DNA of 64,000 nucleotides from contig CAJNDS010000502.1 of the NCBI GenBank assembly GCA_905221605.1, positions 328,501 through 392,500 on the forward strand, read 5' to 3'. Within the stretch, counting starts at the first letter, position 1. Each line of letters opens with the position of its first letter. The stretch is from Symbiodinium natans. Taxonomy: Eukaryota > Sar > Dinophyceae > Suessiales > Symbiodiniaceae. The notes under the pieces are model-generated. The model did no database searches and was not told where the DNA came from. It saw nothing but the letters and a program-made list of their open reading frames with translations. Shown piece by piece: positions 20,306 through 30,149 of this stretch. The translations under genes and the position numbers were made by a program.

Positions 20306-21510
20306 TGTTTAGGGTCTTTGAGGCCTTGGGGTTGTTGGGGACCATTTGGGGTTTGGGGCTTCGGGGTTTAGGGCCTTGGGTATTTCTGGGTTTCGGGTTT
20401 GGACTTCGGGTTGGTGACAGAACAACTGAATGGAACAAAGGCAGTGTGAGCTTAGGGCGGTACCCGAGTGAGGTCGGGGCTGAGGGTCATGCAGGAGAAT
20501 CGATCTGCGGGAGCTCTTATTGCCACACCCCAAACCCCGAACCCTAAACCCCGAGAGCCCTATGCAGCTCTCATGACCAGAGTCCTGAGCCTTTTAGAGT
20601 CGCAGAAATCGAGTTCAGTATGTTTGGGGCCGACAACTAGATGCATGAAGCACCTCAGCCGGCACTTGGGCCAGTCAAGGCCTTTGTGACCTGAGACCAC
20701 CAAGTAGGAGTAATCTTTGAGTTTCCCGGAACGGCTTTCCCGAAGAGCCTTGCTGTAATCCCTGACCCTGTGATCCCTAAAAAATGCCTTAGGATCTCCA
20801 GATGAGAAGTGCAGGATGTGTTCCAGAACCAGCCCAAGGCACCCGTGAATCCCCTCCATCAATTCCCGCCGCCCTGAGCCGCTTGTAACCCCCCCAAAAA
20901 AAAACAAATAAAAAAAACACCTAAAGCTCCTGAGACCCTTGGGCTTAAGGCTGTTTAGGGCTTCTGTGAATGGAACAAACGCACTGTTTAGGGCTTCTGT
21001 TTCAGGACCGGTCCTTTTCCCACCAGAAGGCCTGTGAATAGCCTCTCCCTTGTCCCTGTATGGAGTCGTGGGCGGACGTAAGTCTCACAAAAAAGACCAG
21101 CAGTGGAAGCCACGAGGCCGAGACGCACAGGGCACCTGGCTCCCGCACACGGTGCCCACAACGCCCTATGTCCTCTAAACCCGAAACCTGTGCCCTGTAA
21201 ACCTTAAACCTGAGCCCCCTAAGTCCTAAACCTGCAAACCCACCCTTAGCCCCCTGTAAGCCCTAAACCTCCTTTGTCAGCCCGAAAACCATGCTCCTGG
21301 CTCAGGTTCCTTTCCCTGGGCTCGCCGGCCGTCTCGAAGTTCAGAAGTTGGAGTTTTTGTTGGGGCGTTCTGAGGGTTTCGAGTTTTTTTCGGGGCTTTG
21401 TGGGGTTCAGAGCTTGGGGGATAATTGTGGAGTTTAGGCAAGTAGGGTTTCGGGTTTGGGTTTTGTGGTTGCTCAGGCTGGAAGCCTTAAGGAGGTTTTG
21501 GCGCGCCGAG
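20306..21510. other. Intron-like or intergenic span
   Basis: Open frames on both strands (20560-20907 minus, 20468-20689 plus) show no motif. Few complete heptamers here. Nothing else recognised. Confidence 0.4.
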
Positions 21511-21600
21511 GACGGGCAGCAACGCCCTGGAAGGGCTCGAGAACGCACGCGTCTCCATGAATGGCGAGCTCTACCTGCCCAAGGGGCATCTCGCCTACGC
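21511..21600 (+). CDS. Exon-like, NGELYLPKG
   Basis: After GCCGAG|G it reads TGSNALEGLENARVSMNGEL then YLPKGHLAY. GSNAL echoes GGSNAS at 20036. No GT donor before the in-frame stop at 21622; a GC donor is possible. Surrounded by G-rich non-coding sequence. Confidence 0.5.
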
Positions 21601-22445
21601 TTTCGACCTACACCACCTTGCTTAACAGTCACAAGTACCTAGTGCTTAATCGGCAGTTTACTAAATCAGTGTTAGGGATCCTTTTTACTTTTTGGGTTAT
21701 GGGCTTTCTTATATATAAACAAAAAAGGGTCCTTTTTTCTTCCGAGGGGAACAGGGATTAAGTTTAGGGGAAGAAGCAACGCTGTGCATGACTGGCCGGC
21801 CTCACTCGACAGCCTTAGAACAGAGGCCCCCTTTGCAAAGTCACTGGGTTTAGGGTTCAGGGTTTAGGGTTTAGGGTTTAGGGCCCAGCATCTGACTGTA
21901 GAGGCCCCCCCCGCCCTAAAGCCCTAAACCAAAACCTGCCTCGCCTGAACTGCCAAGACGCCGCAGGATCCTGTCTAAGGTGGCTAACTTTCTTTTTTTG
22001 GGGGGCTTTGCCGCCAAGGGGTTCCGACGTATTCCCCTTCATTGGGCCAGTCAAGGGACCACATCACAAGCCCAATTCTTTAACTTTCTGGGTTTCGTGT
22101 CTAGGGTTGCATTAGGGTCTAAAGTTGAGGGTTCCCTACGATCAGCCTATGCCGAGGGCTCCCTGGAACCTTCCGATTCCCTTCGGACCCGATTCCTGAG
22201 ACCTTAAGAGACCCTTAAACAGGGACCCTGAGATTTTCTGAGACCTTGCGGCCCTGAGCCCCTCTGCAGGACGACACCCAAGACCTTCAGACCCCAAGAC
22301 CCCCCAAACCCTAAACCCTCCACCCCTAGATCCCTAAGATTCTAAGCCCCCAAAAGTCCCCGCCAGAACCCCGAAATGAGAGCCCCAAGGATCCAGGCAG
22401 CCCTCAAATCCCAAAGCCCTGAAATCCTGAAACCCCTAAAGCCCT

Positions 22446-22590
22446 AAGCTAAACCCTAAACCCTAAACCCTAAACCCTAAACCCTAAACCCTAAACCCTA
22501 AACCCTAAACCCTAAACCCTAAACCCTAAACCCTAAACCCTAAACCCTGAACCCTGAACCCTGAACCCTGAACCCTGAACCCTAAACCCT
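22446..22590. repeat. CCCTAAA array switching to CCCTGAA
   Basis: About 14 CCCTAAA units, then five CCCTGAA, then CCCTAAA again. Confidence 0.97.
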
Positions 22591-22612
22591 TCTTCTTCCT
22601 TGTGCCCACGAG

Positions 22613-22694
22613 GATCCAGACTCAGCTCACCCTGAAGACCGGCTCCTCATCTGGCCGACGCCTCTCTCGGCGGCTGGCGGATGGCGGCGCGGTG
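22613..22694 (+). CDS. Exon, basic Ser/Leu-rich
   Basis: After CACGAG|G it reads IQTQLTLKTGSSSGRRLSRR then LADGGAV; donors GG|TG GTGACG or G|GTGGTG. No family recognised. A CCCTAAA-to-TTTAGGG junction follows at 22720-22765. Confidence 0.5.
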
Positions 22695-22789
22695 GTGACG
22701 CCGCTGGGCCAGAAAGCTCAACCCTAAACCCTAAACCCTAGGGTGTAGGGTTTAGGGTGAGGGGTTGTTTGGGAGTATGTGGGGGTCGT

Positions 22790-23690
22790 GGAGTTTCTCA
22801 GGTTCGCAGCAGCTTCGATGGCACAGTTGCAGACCCTTTATGTCGGTAAAGTCTGTAAGACCTGGTGCTTCTGCAAGTGCGCCTTAAGCTGAACATCATC
22901 TTCCTGTGTTTTTGATAGAATTGGCCAAAGCACAGTTCTAACAAAGCAGATTGTTCATAGTTCAAGGTAAGTTCTATGGTGTTTCTAGCTAATTCTACTA
23001 ATCATCCAGGAATGGGTTCCTTATTGTAAGGAATCCTACGATTTGGGGGGGGTTTATATTAGGGGCCCCTTGTTTTCGGTTTCCTCGGACCGAAAAGTCG
23101 GGCAAAAGGTTCGCCGAGCCCCGTCGCACACACAGACCAAACCACCCTGCACATCTTCATCATGACTGCACCGAGCGCAAAATCAAAACGGGCAGGGTTC
23201 GCAGAGGATCGCCGGGCCCAAAATTGCCAAGAAGCTTCGGAGAGGTCCGTGGAACTTGCTTGGGCTTCGTGGGATTTGGTCTCGAACCTTACACAACTGT
23301 GGAGCCTGTGTGTCAGTAAGATTCCGTGACACCTACTTGAATCAGCACAAAGCTGCATCGATGTCTCATTGAGTATTTTTCTTGCCGGTGCTACCCGAAG
23401 CTTTGTCGAGCCCTGTCGAACCTCACAAATGGTTCGCCAACCTTCGTCGAACCATCTGCTACTTTGCGGGACCTTCGGGCCCCTGGGCCTCCACCTCACA
23501 TTGCATTCATTGAATCCTTCAAAAACCTTCTTGCGCACGTTCTTAGTGGGGAGTTTGGGGGGGTGCGGCAGCTTGTAGCCGTGGAAACCCTTTAAGGGCT
23601 TACACAAACACCCTCATTTCCGAATTCCCTCCCCTGAGCTGAATTCCTAGGGGAACCCCCTAACCTTAGGCCACAGAAGAACCCACACCC
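22790..23690. other. Array-free island
   Basis: About 900 bp with no telomere-like units. Contains a family 3-like piece at 23008-23085 and recurring TTCGTCGAACC/CGAAGCTT words. The minus-strand frame at 23059-23607 (182 codons) is open but shows no motif, and part of it overlaps the element. Confidence 0.4.
23245..23315 (+). CDS. Possible exon with CGAC motif
   Basis: Reads PWNLLGLRGIWSRTL then HNCGACVS, between GAGAG|G and a GTAAGA donor. Good donor, ordinary acceptor. No family recognised. Confidence 0.4.
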
Positions 23691-23826
23691 GCCTAAACCC
23701 TAAACCCTAACACCTTCTCGGCTGCTTGAGGTTTGAGATCAAAAACACAGGCCGTGGGATGTTCCCTGGAGATTGTTGAGTGCTTTCGGGTCAGGGTTTA
23801 GGGGGGGGGGGCTTTCAGGCCGTACC

Positions 23827-23876
23827 TTGGGATGTTCCCCCTTAAAGGAACAGTTCGTTTGAGGGGGGGAACATCC
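23827..23876. mobile_element. MITE-like family 2, short internal-deletion copy
   Basis: 50 bp: TTGGGATGTTCCCCCTTA on the left and the inverse GGGGGGAACATCC on the right with almost no core. Confidence 0.65.
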
Positions 23877-23939
23877 GTATTCTTGGGGCAGTCCGAGATC
23901 CTTTGAAAGCTGTGGGTTTCAGTCCCGAAAGCCTAAATA

Positions 23940-24030
23940 AGGCCCCAAACCCCTAAACCCCTAAACCCCGAAACCCCTAAACCCCTAAACCGGGTTTAGG
24001 GTTCCGGGTTTAGGGTTCAGGGCTCAGGGC
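23940..24030. repeat. CCCCTAAA octamers meeting TTTAGGG
   Basis: C-rich octamers run into G-rich units at AAACCGGGTTTAGGG near 23990, an inverted junction. Confidence 0.9.
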
Positions 24031-24254
24031 TTCAACCTACAAAGCCATACACCCGAGACACGGCCCGGGCTTAGGCTTCATGCAGGCCACGAAACCCTCA
24101 AAACCCTCAGCAACAACCCTCAAAACCCTCAAAAACCCTCAAAACCCTCAAAAACCCCTCAAAACCCCAAAAGCCGCAAACCCTACGAAGGCCGCTCAAC
24201 CACGTAAGATCCCTAAAAAGGGCTCTCTGAGAGCCTTCGGAGACCGACGCGCAG

Positions 24255-24312
24255 GCGAGAGCTCCGTCGCACCCTCCAGCATTGCCGAGGAGCTCAAGAA
24301 GCAGGCGCTGCG
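24255..24312 (+). CDS. Exon-like, Ser-rich with Lys/Leu end
   Basis: After GCGCAG|G it reads ESSVAPSSIAEELKKQ then ALR and a TGA at 24314. Terminal exon or frame chance; no motif. Confidence 0.4.
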
Positions 24313-24317
24313 CTGAG

Positions 24318-24430
24318 GGGTCTAGGGGTTTAGGGGTCTTAGGGGTTTAGGGGTTTTGGGGTTTAGGGGTTTAGGGGTTTAGGGGTCTAGGGGTCTAGGG
24401 GTCTAGGGGTTTAGGGTTTGGGGCTAGGGT
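24318..24430. repeat. TTTAGGGG octamer array
   Basis: G-rich units with an extra G (TTTAGGGG, TCTAGGGG) repeated about 12 times; starts just after the stop of the preceding island. Confidence 0.95.
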
Positions 24431-24672
24431 TTATGGAGCATTTTTCTCGGATTTGAGGCTCTTTGGGGTTTATTTAGGGTGGAGGGTTTTAGGTTTTAGG
24501 GTTGGGGTCCTGAACCCTCAACCCCCTAAGCCCCCAAAATTCGAACACCTCTTAGCATGAGAGTTTAGCTAGATTTTGTTGGCAAGCCCCAGAAAGCGCG
24601 GCTAACTCCGGACCCTGAAGCCCTCAACCTTAAAGACCGCACACCCTGCAGCCCAGAAGCCTTAAGACTCCC

Positions 24673-24775
24673 AAACCCTAAACCCTAAACCCTAAACCCT
24701 AAACCCTAAACCCTAAACCCTAAACCCTAAACCCTAAACCCTAAACACCAAGCCCCAAACCCTAAACCCTAAACC
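24673..24775. repeat. CCCTAAA array
   Basis: About 13 C-rich heptamers; a further degenerate array follows at 24895-24965. Confidence 0.95.
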
Positions 24776-25023
24776 CTTTAACCTGGAAGACCATGAGCCC
24801 TACAGCAAGCCCGTAACAGTGACTCTAAGAACCTTAATCCCTCGGTCCTCACCGACTTGAACACAAGCAGAAGTCCTAGGAAGATCCTCAGCCCTAAACC
24901 CTAAACCCTACACCCTAAACCCCAAACCCTAAACCCGAAACCCTAAACCCTAAACCCCAAACCCATTCCCTAAGCCCTAACCCCTAAACTCTAAACCTTA
25001 AGCCCTGAACAAGGCAGGCCGAG

Positions 25024-25111
25024 GTTCGAACCCTTCAGACGAGGTGAAAAGCTCCAGCGCCGGCATCTCCAGCGCGCTGAGCAGCGTGGGCACGGTGGAT
25101 GCCAAGGCGGG
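25024..25111 (+). CDS. Exon, Ser-rich, donor supplied by TTTAGGG array
   Basis: After CCGAG|G it reads SNPSDEVKSSSAGISSAL then SSVGTVDAKA. The donor GTTTAG at 25112 is the first unit of the array at 25110-25168. No family recognised. Confidence 0.6.
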
Positions 25112-25476
25112 GTTTAGGGTTTAGGGTTTAGGATGTAGGGTTTAGGGTTTAGGGTTTAGGGTTGAAGGTCTTCTTGGGAAGAGCAGGCTTCATGGGCTTG
25201 GGGTTGGGGGGCTGGGGCTGGGGCGGGTCCGAACGACGAGCTTGCGACGTTAAGCCTTCGACAGCTTTGTAAGCGGTGATTCAATGGGAGTAGTAGGATT
25301 CAGGTTAAACCCTAAACCCTAAACCCTAAACCCTAAACCCCAAACCCTAAACCCTAAACCCTAAACCCTATTGCTACAGGGGGCTTGGGGCTTAGGAACC
25401 TCGACAGGCCAAATCCTAAACCTCATCAGAACCTTGTAGCAGGGTTTAGGTGCACCATGGGCCCCCTCGTCGTCAG

Positions 25477-25513
25477 GCGGGCGTCAGTGTGGCCACCACG
25501 AAGAAGCCTCTGG
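25477..25513 (+). CDS. Possible small exon
   Basis: Reads AGVSVATTKKPL between CGTCAG|G and CTG|GTAGC. Short, but both edges fit. Confidence 0.4.
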
Positions 25514-26577
25514 GTAGCAACCCTCCCAAACCCCTAAACCCTAAGCCCGAAACCCTAAAGCCTAAGCCCTAAACCTTTCAAGCCCGAATTTGCTTTGAAC
25601 CCGAAACAGCCCAAGCCCCCTCTCAAAGAGACCGAAACCCTTAAGCCCTATGAGCCCTATAAACTCTGATAAACCCCATTAAAACCCTCTAAACCCTCTA
25701 CATCCTGCAAGCCCTGCCCCATAAACCCTCAACCCTACACCGGTCGGCCTTGGCTGTTGCACTAGAGCCTGAGCCCGCCCCAGAATGTTAAACCCCTTCC
25801 GAAAGCCTGAACTAACTGAACAGGGTTTCGGGCTTGCTGTTCTTTTTGGGGTTTAGAGGGTCACTTGGGTTTATAGGGTTTGCAGGGCTTGTAGAGGGTT
25901 TGAGGGCTTATGGAGGGTCTGTTCGTAGGGTTCCCGAACTACAGCCCAAAGCACTGCCCTGCACTTCTAAAAAACGCCACCCCCCAGTATCCCAAAGCTG
26001 TGCTAAGACCCCAAAACCCCAAACCCTAAAATCCTTAAAGCCGCCAGCCCCCGCCAAAAACAAAACCCTCTCGCGCCCCCGCTCGTCTGAGTCGCTGAGG
26101 ACGATCACGACGCGCGCGGAGACGGTTCAGCAGCAGAAGAATGTACCTGGTCCAAGCACGTTTGGGTTTAGGGCCTTGTTTTTAGGATCACCCTAACCCC
26201 CAAACCCCCAAACCCCAAAGCCCGAAGCCCCAAACCCTAAACCCTAAGGATTAGGGGCGCAAAACCCTGAACCAGAGAGCCAGCCCGACATCCACGGGAA
26301 GTACACCGCGTTCCCCAAAGAGTTCAGGGCTGCAGGGTCCCTGAACCCTTCAAGCCCAAATGAAACTCTTTAAGCTTAAACCCCTTTAGCTCTAAACCAA
26401 CTAGGGGGTTTCCATATTGGGGGGGGGGGTACCTTATTGGGGTCCTCATGATGAGGGGGGATCCTCCTATTTGGGGACGTATGTTAGGGGCACCCTAAGC
26501 CCCACTGGCGCTTAGGGTTGAGGGCCCTGAGCCCTAAAGCCCTACCATCTCAAGCCTCAGGGTTTCGGGTTTAGGAT

Positions 26578-26714
26578 GGGATGTTCCCCCTTATACGAAC
26601 AGTCCGTAGGAGGGATTGCAATAGGGGGTACTAGAATCCTTAACCAGGACTCCTAACCCTAAACCCTAAACCCTAAGCCCTAAACCCTGTTAGTATAAGG
26701 GGGGAACATCCCAA
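26578..26714. mobile_element. MITE-like family 2 copy carrying a telomere-like array
   Basis: GGGATGTTCCCCCTTATAC on the left and GTATAAGGGGGGAACATCCC on the right. Between them, 26649-26688 is CCCTAAA repeat. The array-free copies are about 45 bp shorter. Confidence 0.8.
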
Positions 26715-27554
26715 ACTTAGGAGGTTGGGGCCCTTAAAGCCCCAAACCCGAAGATCCTTGAAAGCAAAGCCCCAATCCGCGTCCAGCCTGAAACCTCGGG
26801 TTTAGGGTTTAGGGTTTAGGGTTTAAGGTTTAAGGTTTAGGGTTTATTTAGGGTTTATGGTTTAGGATTCTTTTGTTGTGCGTTTAGGTCGGAGAAGCTT
26901 AGGAGTGTGTCTTCGGGGGGAGGGTTTAGGGAGGCTGGCGGTTCAGGTTCTCAGCTGTTCTGATTCTTTTGTTGCGAGGTTTGTCGGATTCTGTTCCTTG
27001 GAATTCTACCTCTGTTTTTGAGTTTGGGGGTGCCTTGATTCATGGCCCTGAAGCCCCTCAAAGCCCCCCAAAACCCCCCCCAAAAGCCCCTGAAAGCCCC
27101 TGAAAGCCCCCCCAAAACTTCCTAAACCTTAAGCCCTAAACCCTAAACCCTCAACCCTCAACCCTCAACCCTCAAACCCTGGGTTCACCGTGGCGTGCTG
27201 AGGCCATCCTCGAAACCTGGACCGAATGGCCATTTGAGGTTTGACGGTTTTCTAGGTTTGGGGCTCTTTAGGGTTTAGGGTTGTTCGGGCTTCAGGGTTT
27301 AGGGTTTAGGGTTTGGGTTTTCTGGATTTCAGTTAGGGCGTTCTGTGTTTTCTGAGTTCAGGGCTTTCTGGGTTTAGGACTGTCCGAGGTTTTTGGGGCT
27401 TCTTCTGGGTCTAGGGAGTTCTGCTTTTACTCTCTGGATGTATGGCTTTCAGGGTTCTGGGCTTTTCTGGTTTAGGGTGTTGGGGTTTAGGGTTGTTCTT
27501 CGGTTTGGGGCTTTTGGGGTTTGGAGAGGCTTTTGGGGTTTTGGTCTTTCTGGG

Positions 27555-27643
27555 TTGGGATGTTCCCGCTTATGCTGACAGGGATTGTAATACGCCCTCT
27601 TAAGGACTGTTAAGGACTGGTAGTATGATGGGGAAGAGCCCAA
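27555..27643. mobile_element. MITE-like family 2, decayed copy
   Basis: TTGGGATGTTCCCGCTTATG left end; the right end GATGGGGAAGAGCCCAA has lost perfect pairing. Confidence 0.6.
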
Positions 27644-27726
27644 GGTTTAGGTCTTTCTGGGTTTAGACCTCGATGAGTTCAAGAGATTTCCGAGTTTAGG
27701 GTGTGCTTGGTTCTGGGGTTTTGCGT

Positions 27727-27842
27727 AACCCTAAACCCTAAACCCTAAACCCTAAACCCTGAACCCTGAACCCTGAACCCTGAACCCTGAACCCTGAACC
27801 CTAAACCCTAAACCTTGAACCCTAAACCCTAAACCCTGAACC
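27727..27842. repeat. CCCTAAA array with CCCTGAA block
   Basis: Six CCCTGAA units in a row within CCCTAAA units, the third place with this variant cluster. Confidence 0.95.
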
Positions 27843-27983
27843 ACCTAGGAGAAATGTTGCGTGTGTTTGTTGGGCCTTCAGGGGTGGAACCGAGCCATCA
27901 GTCGGCTTGAGTGAGACTTGCCCCAGCCTAGGGCATCACAACCACCACCACGACAACCACCACCGCCGCAGCCTGAAGTTCGG

Positions 27984-28103
27984 GTTTAGGGTTTAGGGTT
28001 TAGGGTTTAGGGTTTAGGGTTTAGGGTTTAGGGTTTAAAGGTTTAAAGGTTTAAAGGTTTAAAGGTTTAAAGGTTTAAAGGTTTAGGGTTTAGGGTTTAG
28101 GGA
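27984..28103. repeat. TTTAGGG array with TTTAAAGG block
   Basis: Seven TTTAGGG units, six TTTAAAGG octamers (28036-28086), then TTTAGGG again, ending 19 bp before a likely start codon. The same variant recurs at 29720-29755. Confidence 0.95.
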
Positions 28104-28121
28104 TGTAGACTGCAGGGGCAC

Positions 28122-28208
28122 ATGAAGGCCTCGGCTACCGCAAGCTGCCTGGTCGTACTCTTTTCCTTGTTGGGGATTCGGGTTGCCGCCCCCTTCCACA
28201 TTCCCCAT
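28122..28208 (+). CDS. First exon with signal-peptide-like sequence
   Basis: ATG at 28122 opens MKASATASCLVVLFSLLGIR then VAAPFHIPH. This is a short N-region with one Lys, a hydrophobic core and an AA cleavage-like end, the pattern of a secretory signal. The frame runs to a TAG near 28238, so it would be spliced, for example at GTCTTT. It lies just upstream of the Thr-rich segment, which suits a secreted mucin-like protein. No spliced leader is expected in genomic DNA. Confidence 0.55.
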
Positions 28209-28344
28209 GTCTTTAGTTCAGGGCTTCGGGCAGTTTAGCGTGTTGGGTGAAACTGCTACATCCGAGTTCACGGGGATTTGGAGATGATTGATGGGAGAAG
28301 TAGATCAGTCGCTCTCAGATACAGCAGTGTGCCTCTTTGTTTCG

Positions 28345-28813
28345 TGGCTGCGCACCGCTAAGACGACCACAACGACAACGACCGCAGGCCGTGATTCCGC
28401 AACAACCACCACCACCACCACAACCACCACCACCACCACCACCACCACCATCACTTCCACCCCTGACACCACTACCACCACTACCACCACTACCACCACT
28501 ACCACCACTTCCACCACTACCACCACTACCACCACTACCACCACCACCACAACTACCACCGACGACGATGGCACCAGCAGCACGACCACCAACAGCACCA
28601 CCAGCAGCACCACTACCATCACACGTACCATCACCACCACCACCATCACCACCACCATCACCAACACCTCCATCACCTCCATCACCTCCATCACCTCCAT
28701 CACCTCCACCGCCACCACCGCCACCACCACCATCACCACCATCACCACCACCATAACCACCACCTCCATCACCACCACCGCCACCACCGCCACCACCACC
28801 ACCGCCGAGGCCA
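28345..28813 (+). CDS. Thr-rich mucin-like segment (ACC repeats)
   Basis: Frame reading long poly-Thr runs broken by TSTPDT, TDDDGTSSTTTNSTTSS and TSITSITS-like stretches, ending TTTTAEA before a TTTAGGG array. ACC codons with ACA/ACG/AGC mixed in suggest selection for Thr/Ser rather than a plain microsatellite. The other two plus frames give poly-Pro and poly-His and are less consistent with the mixed codons. Candidate O-glycosylation domain. Edges unknown. Confidence 0.5.
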
Positions 28814-28817
28814 TGAT

Positions 28818-28895
28818 GTTTAGGGTTTGGGATTTGGGGTTTGGGGTTTAGGGTTTAGGGTTTGGGGTTTAGGGTTTAGGGTTTAGGGTTTCATC
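28818..28895. repeat. TTTAGGG/TTTGGGG array
   Basis: About ten G-rich units right after the Thr-rich segment. Confidence 0.95.
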
Positions 28896-28960
28896 TTAGG
28901 CACAAGGGTGACTTTGGTTGCCTCAATCGGGGGATCCACTTGCACCAGCACTCATCGTTA

Positions 28961-29078
28961 TTAACAACTACTTGCTTAAGAACCCCAAAAAATCAAAAAA
29001 CAGATTCTTCCCTATTAAGGGTAATACACTGATTATTATAGTTTATTCTTTTGGGGTTCTTAAGCAAATAGTAGTTAA
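28961..29078. mobile_element. MITE-like hairpin element
   Basis: 118 bp with 30-bp terminal inverted repeats matching at about 28 positions: TTAACAACTACTTGCTTAAG left, CTTAAGCAAATAGTAGTTAA right. Core AT-rich. A single copy was recognised. Confidence 0.8.
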
Positions 29079-29452
29079 GGCCATACTTTCTTTTCAATGC
29101 TTTTGATGGCCATTCTCTCATTGTGAGACGGCTTTACAGGTTTGCTTCTCCTGGTCCTACGGAGTACTCGGTCCATAGCATCACGATCCGTGGACCCTAA
29201 ACCCTAAACCCTAAACCCTCAACCCTAAACCCTAAACCCTAAACCCTAAACCCTAAACCCTCCAGAAAACCGTTTAAGCCCTCAAGCCCTCTGGAGCCCG
29301 CAACCGAAACCCCGGTTTCTATTCCAAGCGCCCAGGGACTCCCAGAACCTTCCTCTGCCGGGGAGCATGGCCCAGTTCCATCCCACCAGAAGCCACGTAA
29401 TATGTAGGGGGGGGGGTTGGAAGATTTCCCTTCTGGTCCCTTCTTGTAAGTA

Positions 29453-29577
29453 TCCCATAAAAGAACCCCCCAAAACCCTATGTAATTATCCCATAAGAAC
29501 CCCCCAAAACCCTATGTAATTATCCCATAAGAGCCCCCCAAAACCCTATGTAATTATCCCATAAGAACCCCCCCAAA
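29453..29577. repeat. 34-bp tandem repeat
   Basis: About 3.5 nearly identical units of CCCATAAGAACCCCCCAAAA plus CCCTATGTAATTAT. Confidence 0.95.
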
Positions 29578-29663
29578 GCCCTATTCTACTTCTTCAGGCC
29601 CCCTTATGTTAGCGTCGGAGTCCAAGATGGTGTGAGCTCCCGCCCTCGGGGTTGTCAAGCCAG

Positions 29664-29695
29664 GGCGGCCGGTGCGACGAGGTGGGCCCGGGCAA
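29664..29695 (+). CDS. Small exon, GGRCDEVGPG
   Basis: 32 bp between GCCAG|G and GCAA|GTTTCC. Has one cysteine; probably part of the gene that starts at 28122. Confidence 0.45.
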
Positions 29696-29705
29696 GTTTC
29701 CTGGA

Positions 29706-29770
29706 AAGGGTTTAGGGTTTAGGGTTTAAAGGTTTAAAGGTTTAAAGGTTTAGGGTTTAGGGTTTAAGGT
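29706..29770. repeat. TTTAGGG/TTTAAAGG array
   Basis: G-rich array containing three TTTAAAGG units, matching the variant at 28036. Confidence 0.95.
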
Positions 29771-29812
29771 AGTCACTCGTAGGCTGAGCTTTGGCGCTCC
29801 AACTCCTCACAG

Positions 29813-30076
29813 GCCGAAGCGGACGCCTGCGTTCCAGTGGAGCTGCGAGACGTCACGGACGTGGGAGAGGAGCCCCTGCACCAACTCTCCATTGCGAGTT
29901 CAAAGCCGGCCGCGGCTTCTCATCAGGACTTCTGGACGGTCGTGATGTGCACGAAGGCTCTAGGCAGGGGGCGTCGTGCAGAAGAGCTTATAAACTTCTT
30001 GCGTGCCATGACCGGAACGACTGTTGCAAGGCCGTCTCCAAGCCAGTTCGGCTCAGGTCCAGCAGCAATGGCGTAG
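29813..30076 (+). CDS. Exon-like open region, acidic start
   Basis: After CTCACAG|G the frame opens AEADACVPVELRDVTDVGEE, continues through SHQDFWTVVMCTKALG and ends in TAG at 30076. A second plus frame across 29960-30050 reads SCRRAYKLLACHDRNDCC, so a frame change by splicing is possible. No telomere-like repeats from here to 31.6 kb. Confidence 0.45.
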   Translation, partial: AEADACVPVELRDVTDVGEEPLHQLSIASSKPAAASHQDFWTVVMCTKALGRGRRAEELINFLRAMTGTTVARPSPSQFGSGPAAMA

Positions 30077-30149
30077 CCAGGTCGTCAGCCATGTCTATGG
30101 TCTTCCAAGGCTTGGAACTTTGCACAGACAACAAGAGGTGACAGCCACG

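Larger units (their letters stand above)
25514..28121. other. Long span with arrays and two MITE-like copies
   Basis: Arrays at 26792-26870, 27130-27185 and 27727-27842. Weak islands at about 26100-26124 (DDHDARGD or TITTRAET) and 26287-26327 (DIHGKYTAFPKEF). A Thr-coding stretch of ACC/ACA/ACG codons at 27937-27971 may be an exon of a gene ending here. Confidence 0.5.

Noticed and set aside
20560-20907. 115-codon minus ORF
   Set aside because: Ordinary composition but no motif, no splice support and on the opposite strand; a poly-A run forms part of it.
23059-23607. 182-codon minus-strand ORF, the longest minus ORF apart from low complexity
   Set aside because: No motif; overlaps a dispersed element and recurring TTCGTCGAACC words; opposite strand to every supported exon.
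25022-25034. GGTTCGAACCC, a good B-box
   Set aside because: No A-box at the right distance and no cloverleaf; the bases fit better as the start of the Ser-rich exon at 25024.
28337-28756. 139-codon plus-strand Pro-rich ORF
   Set aside because: Same tract in another frame. Interrupting codons give no better protein than the Thr frame, whose Asp/Gly/Asn/Ser breaks look like a linker.
28305-28814. 169-codon minus-strand ORF of poly-Val/Met
   Set aside because: Reverse complement of the ACC/ACT tract; no complexity beyond the repeat, and all other genes read on the + strand.
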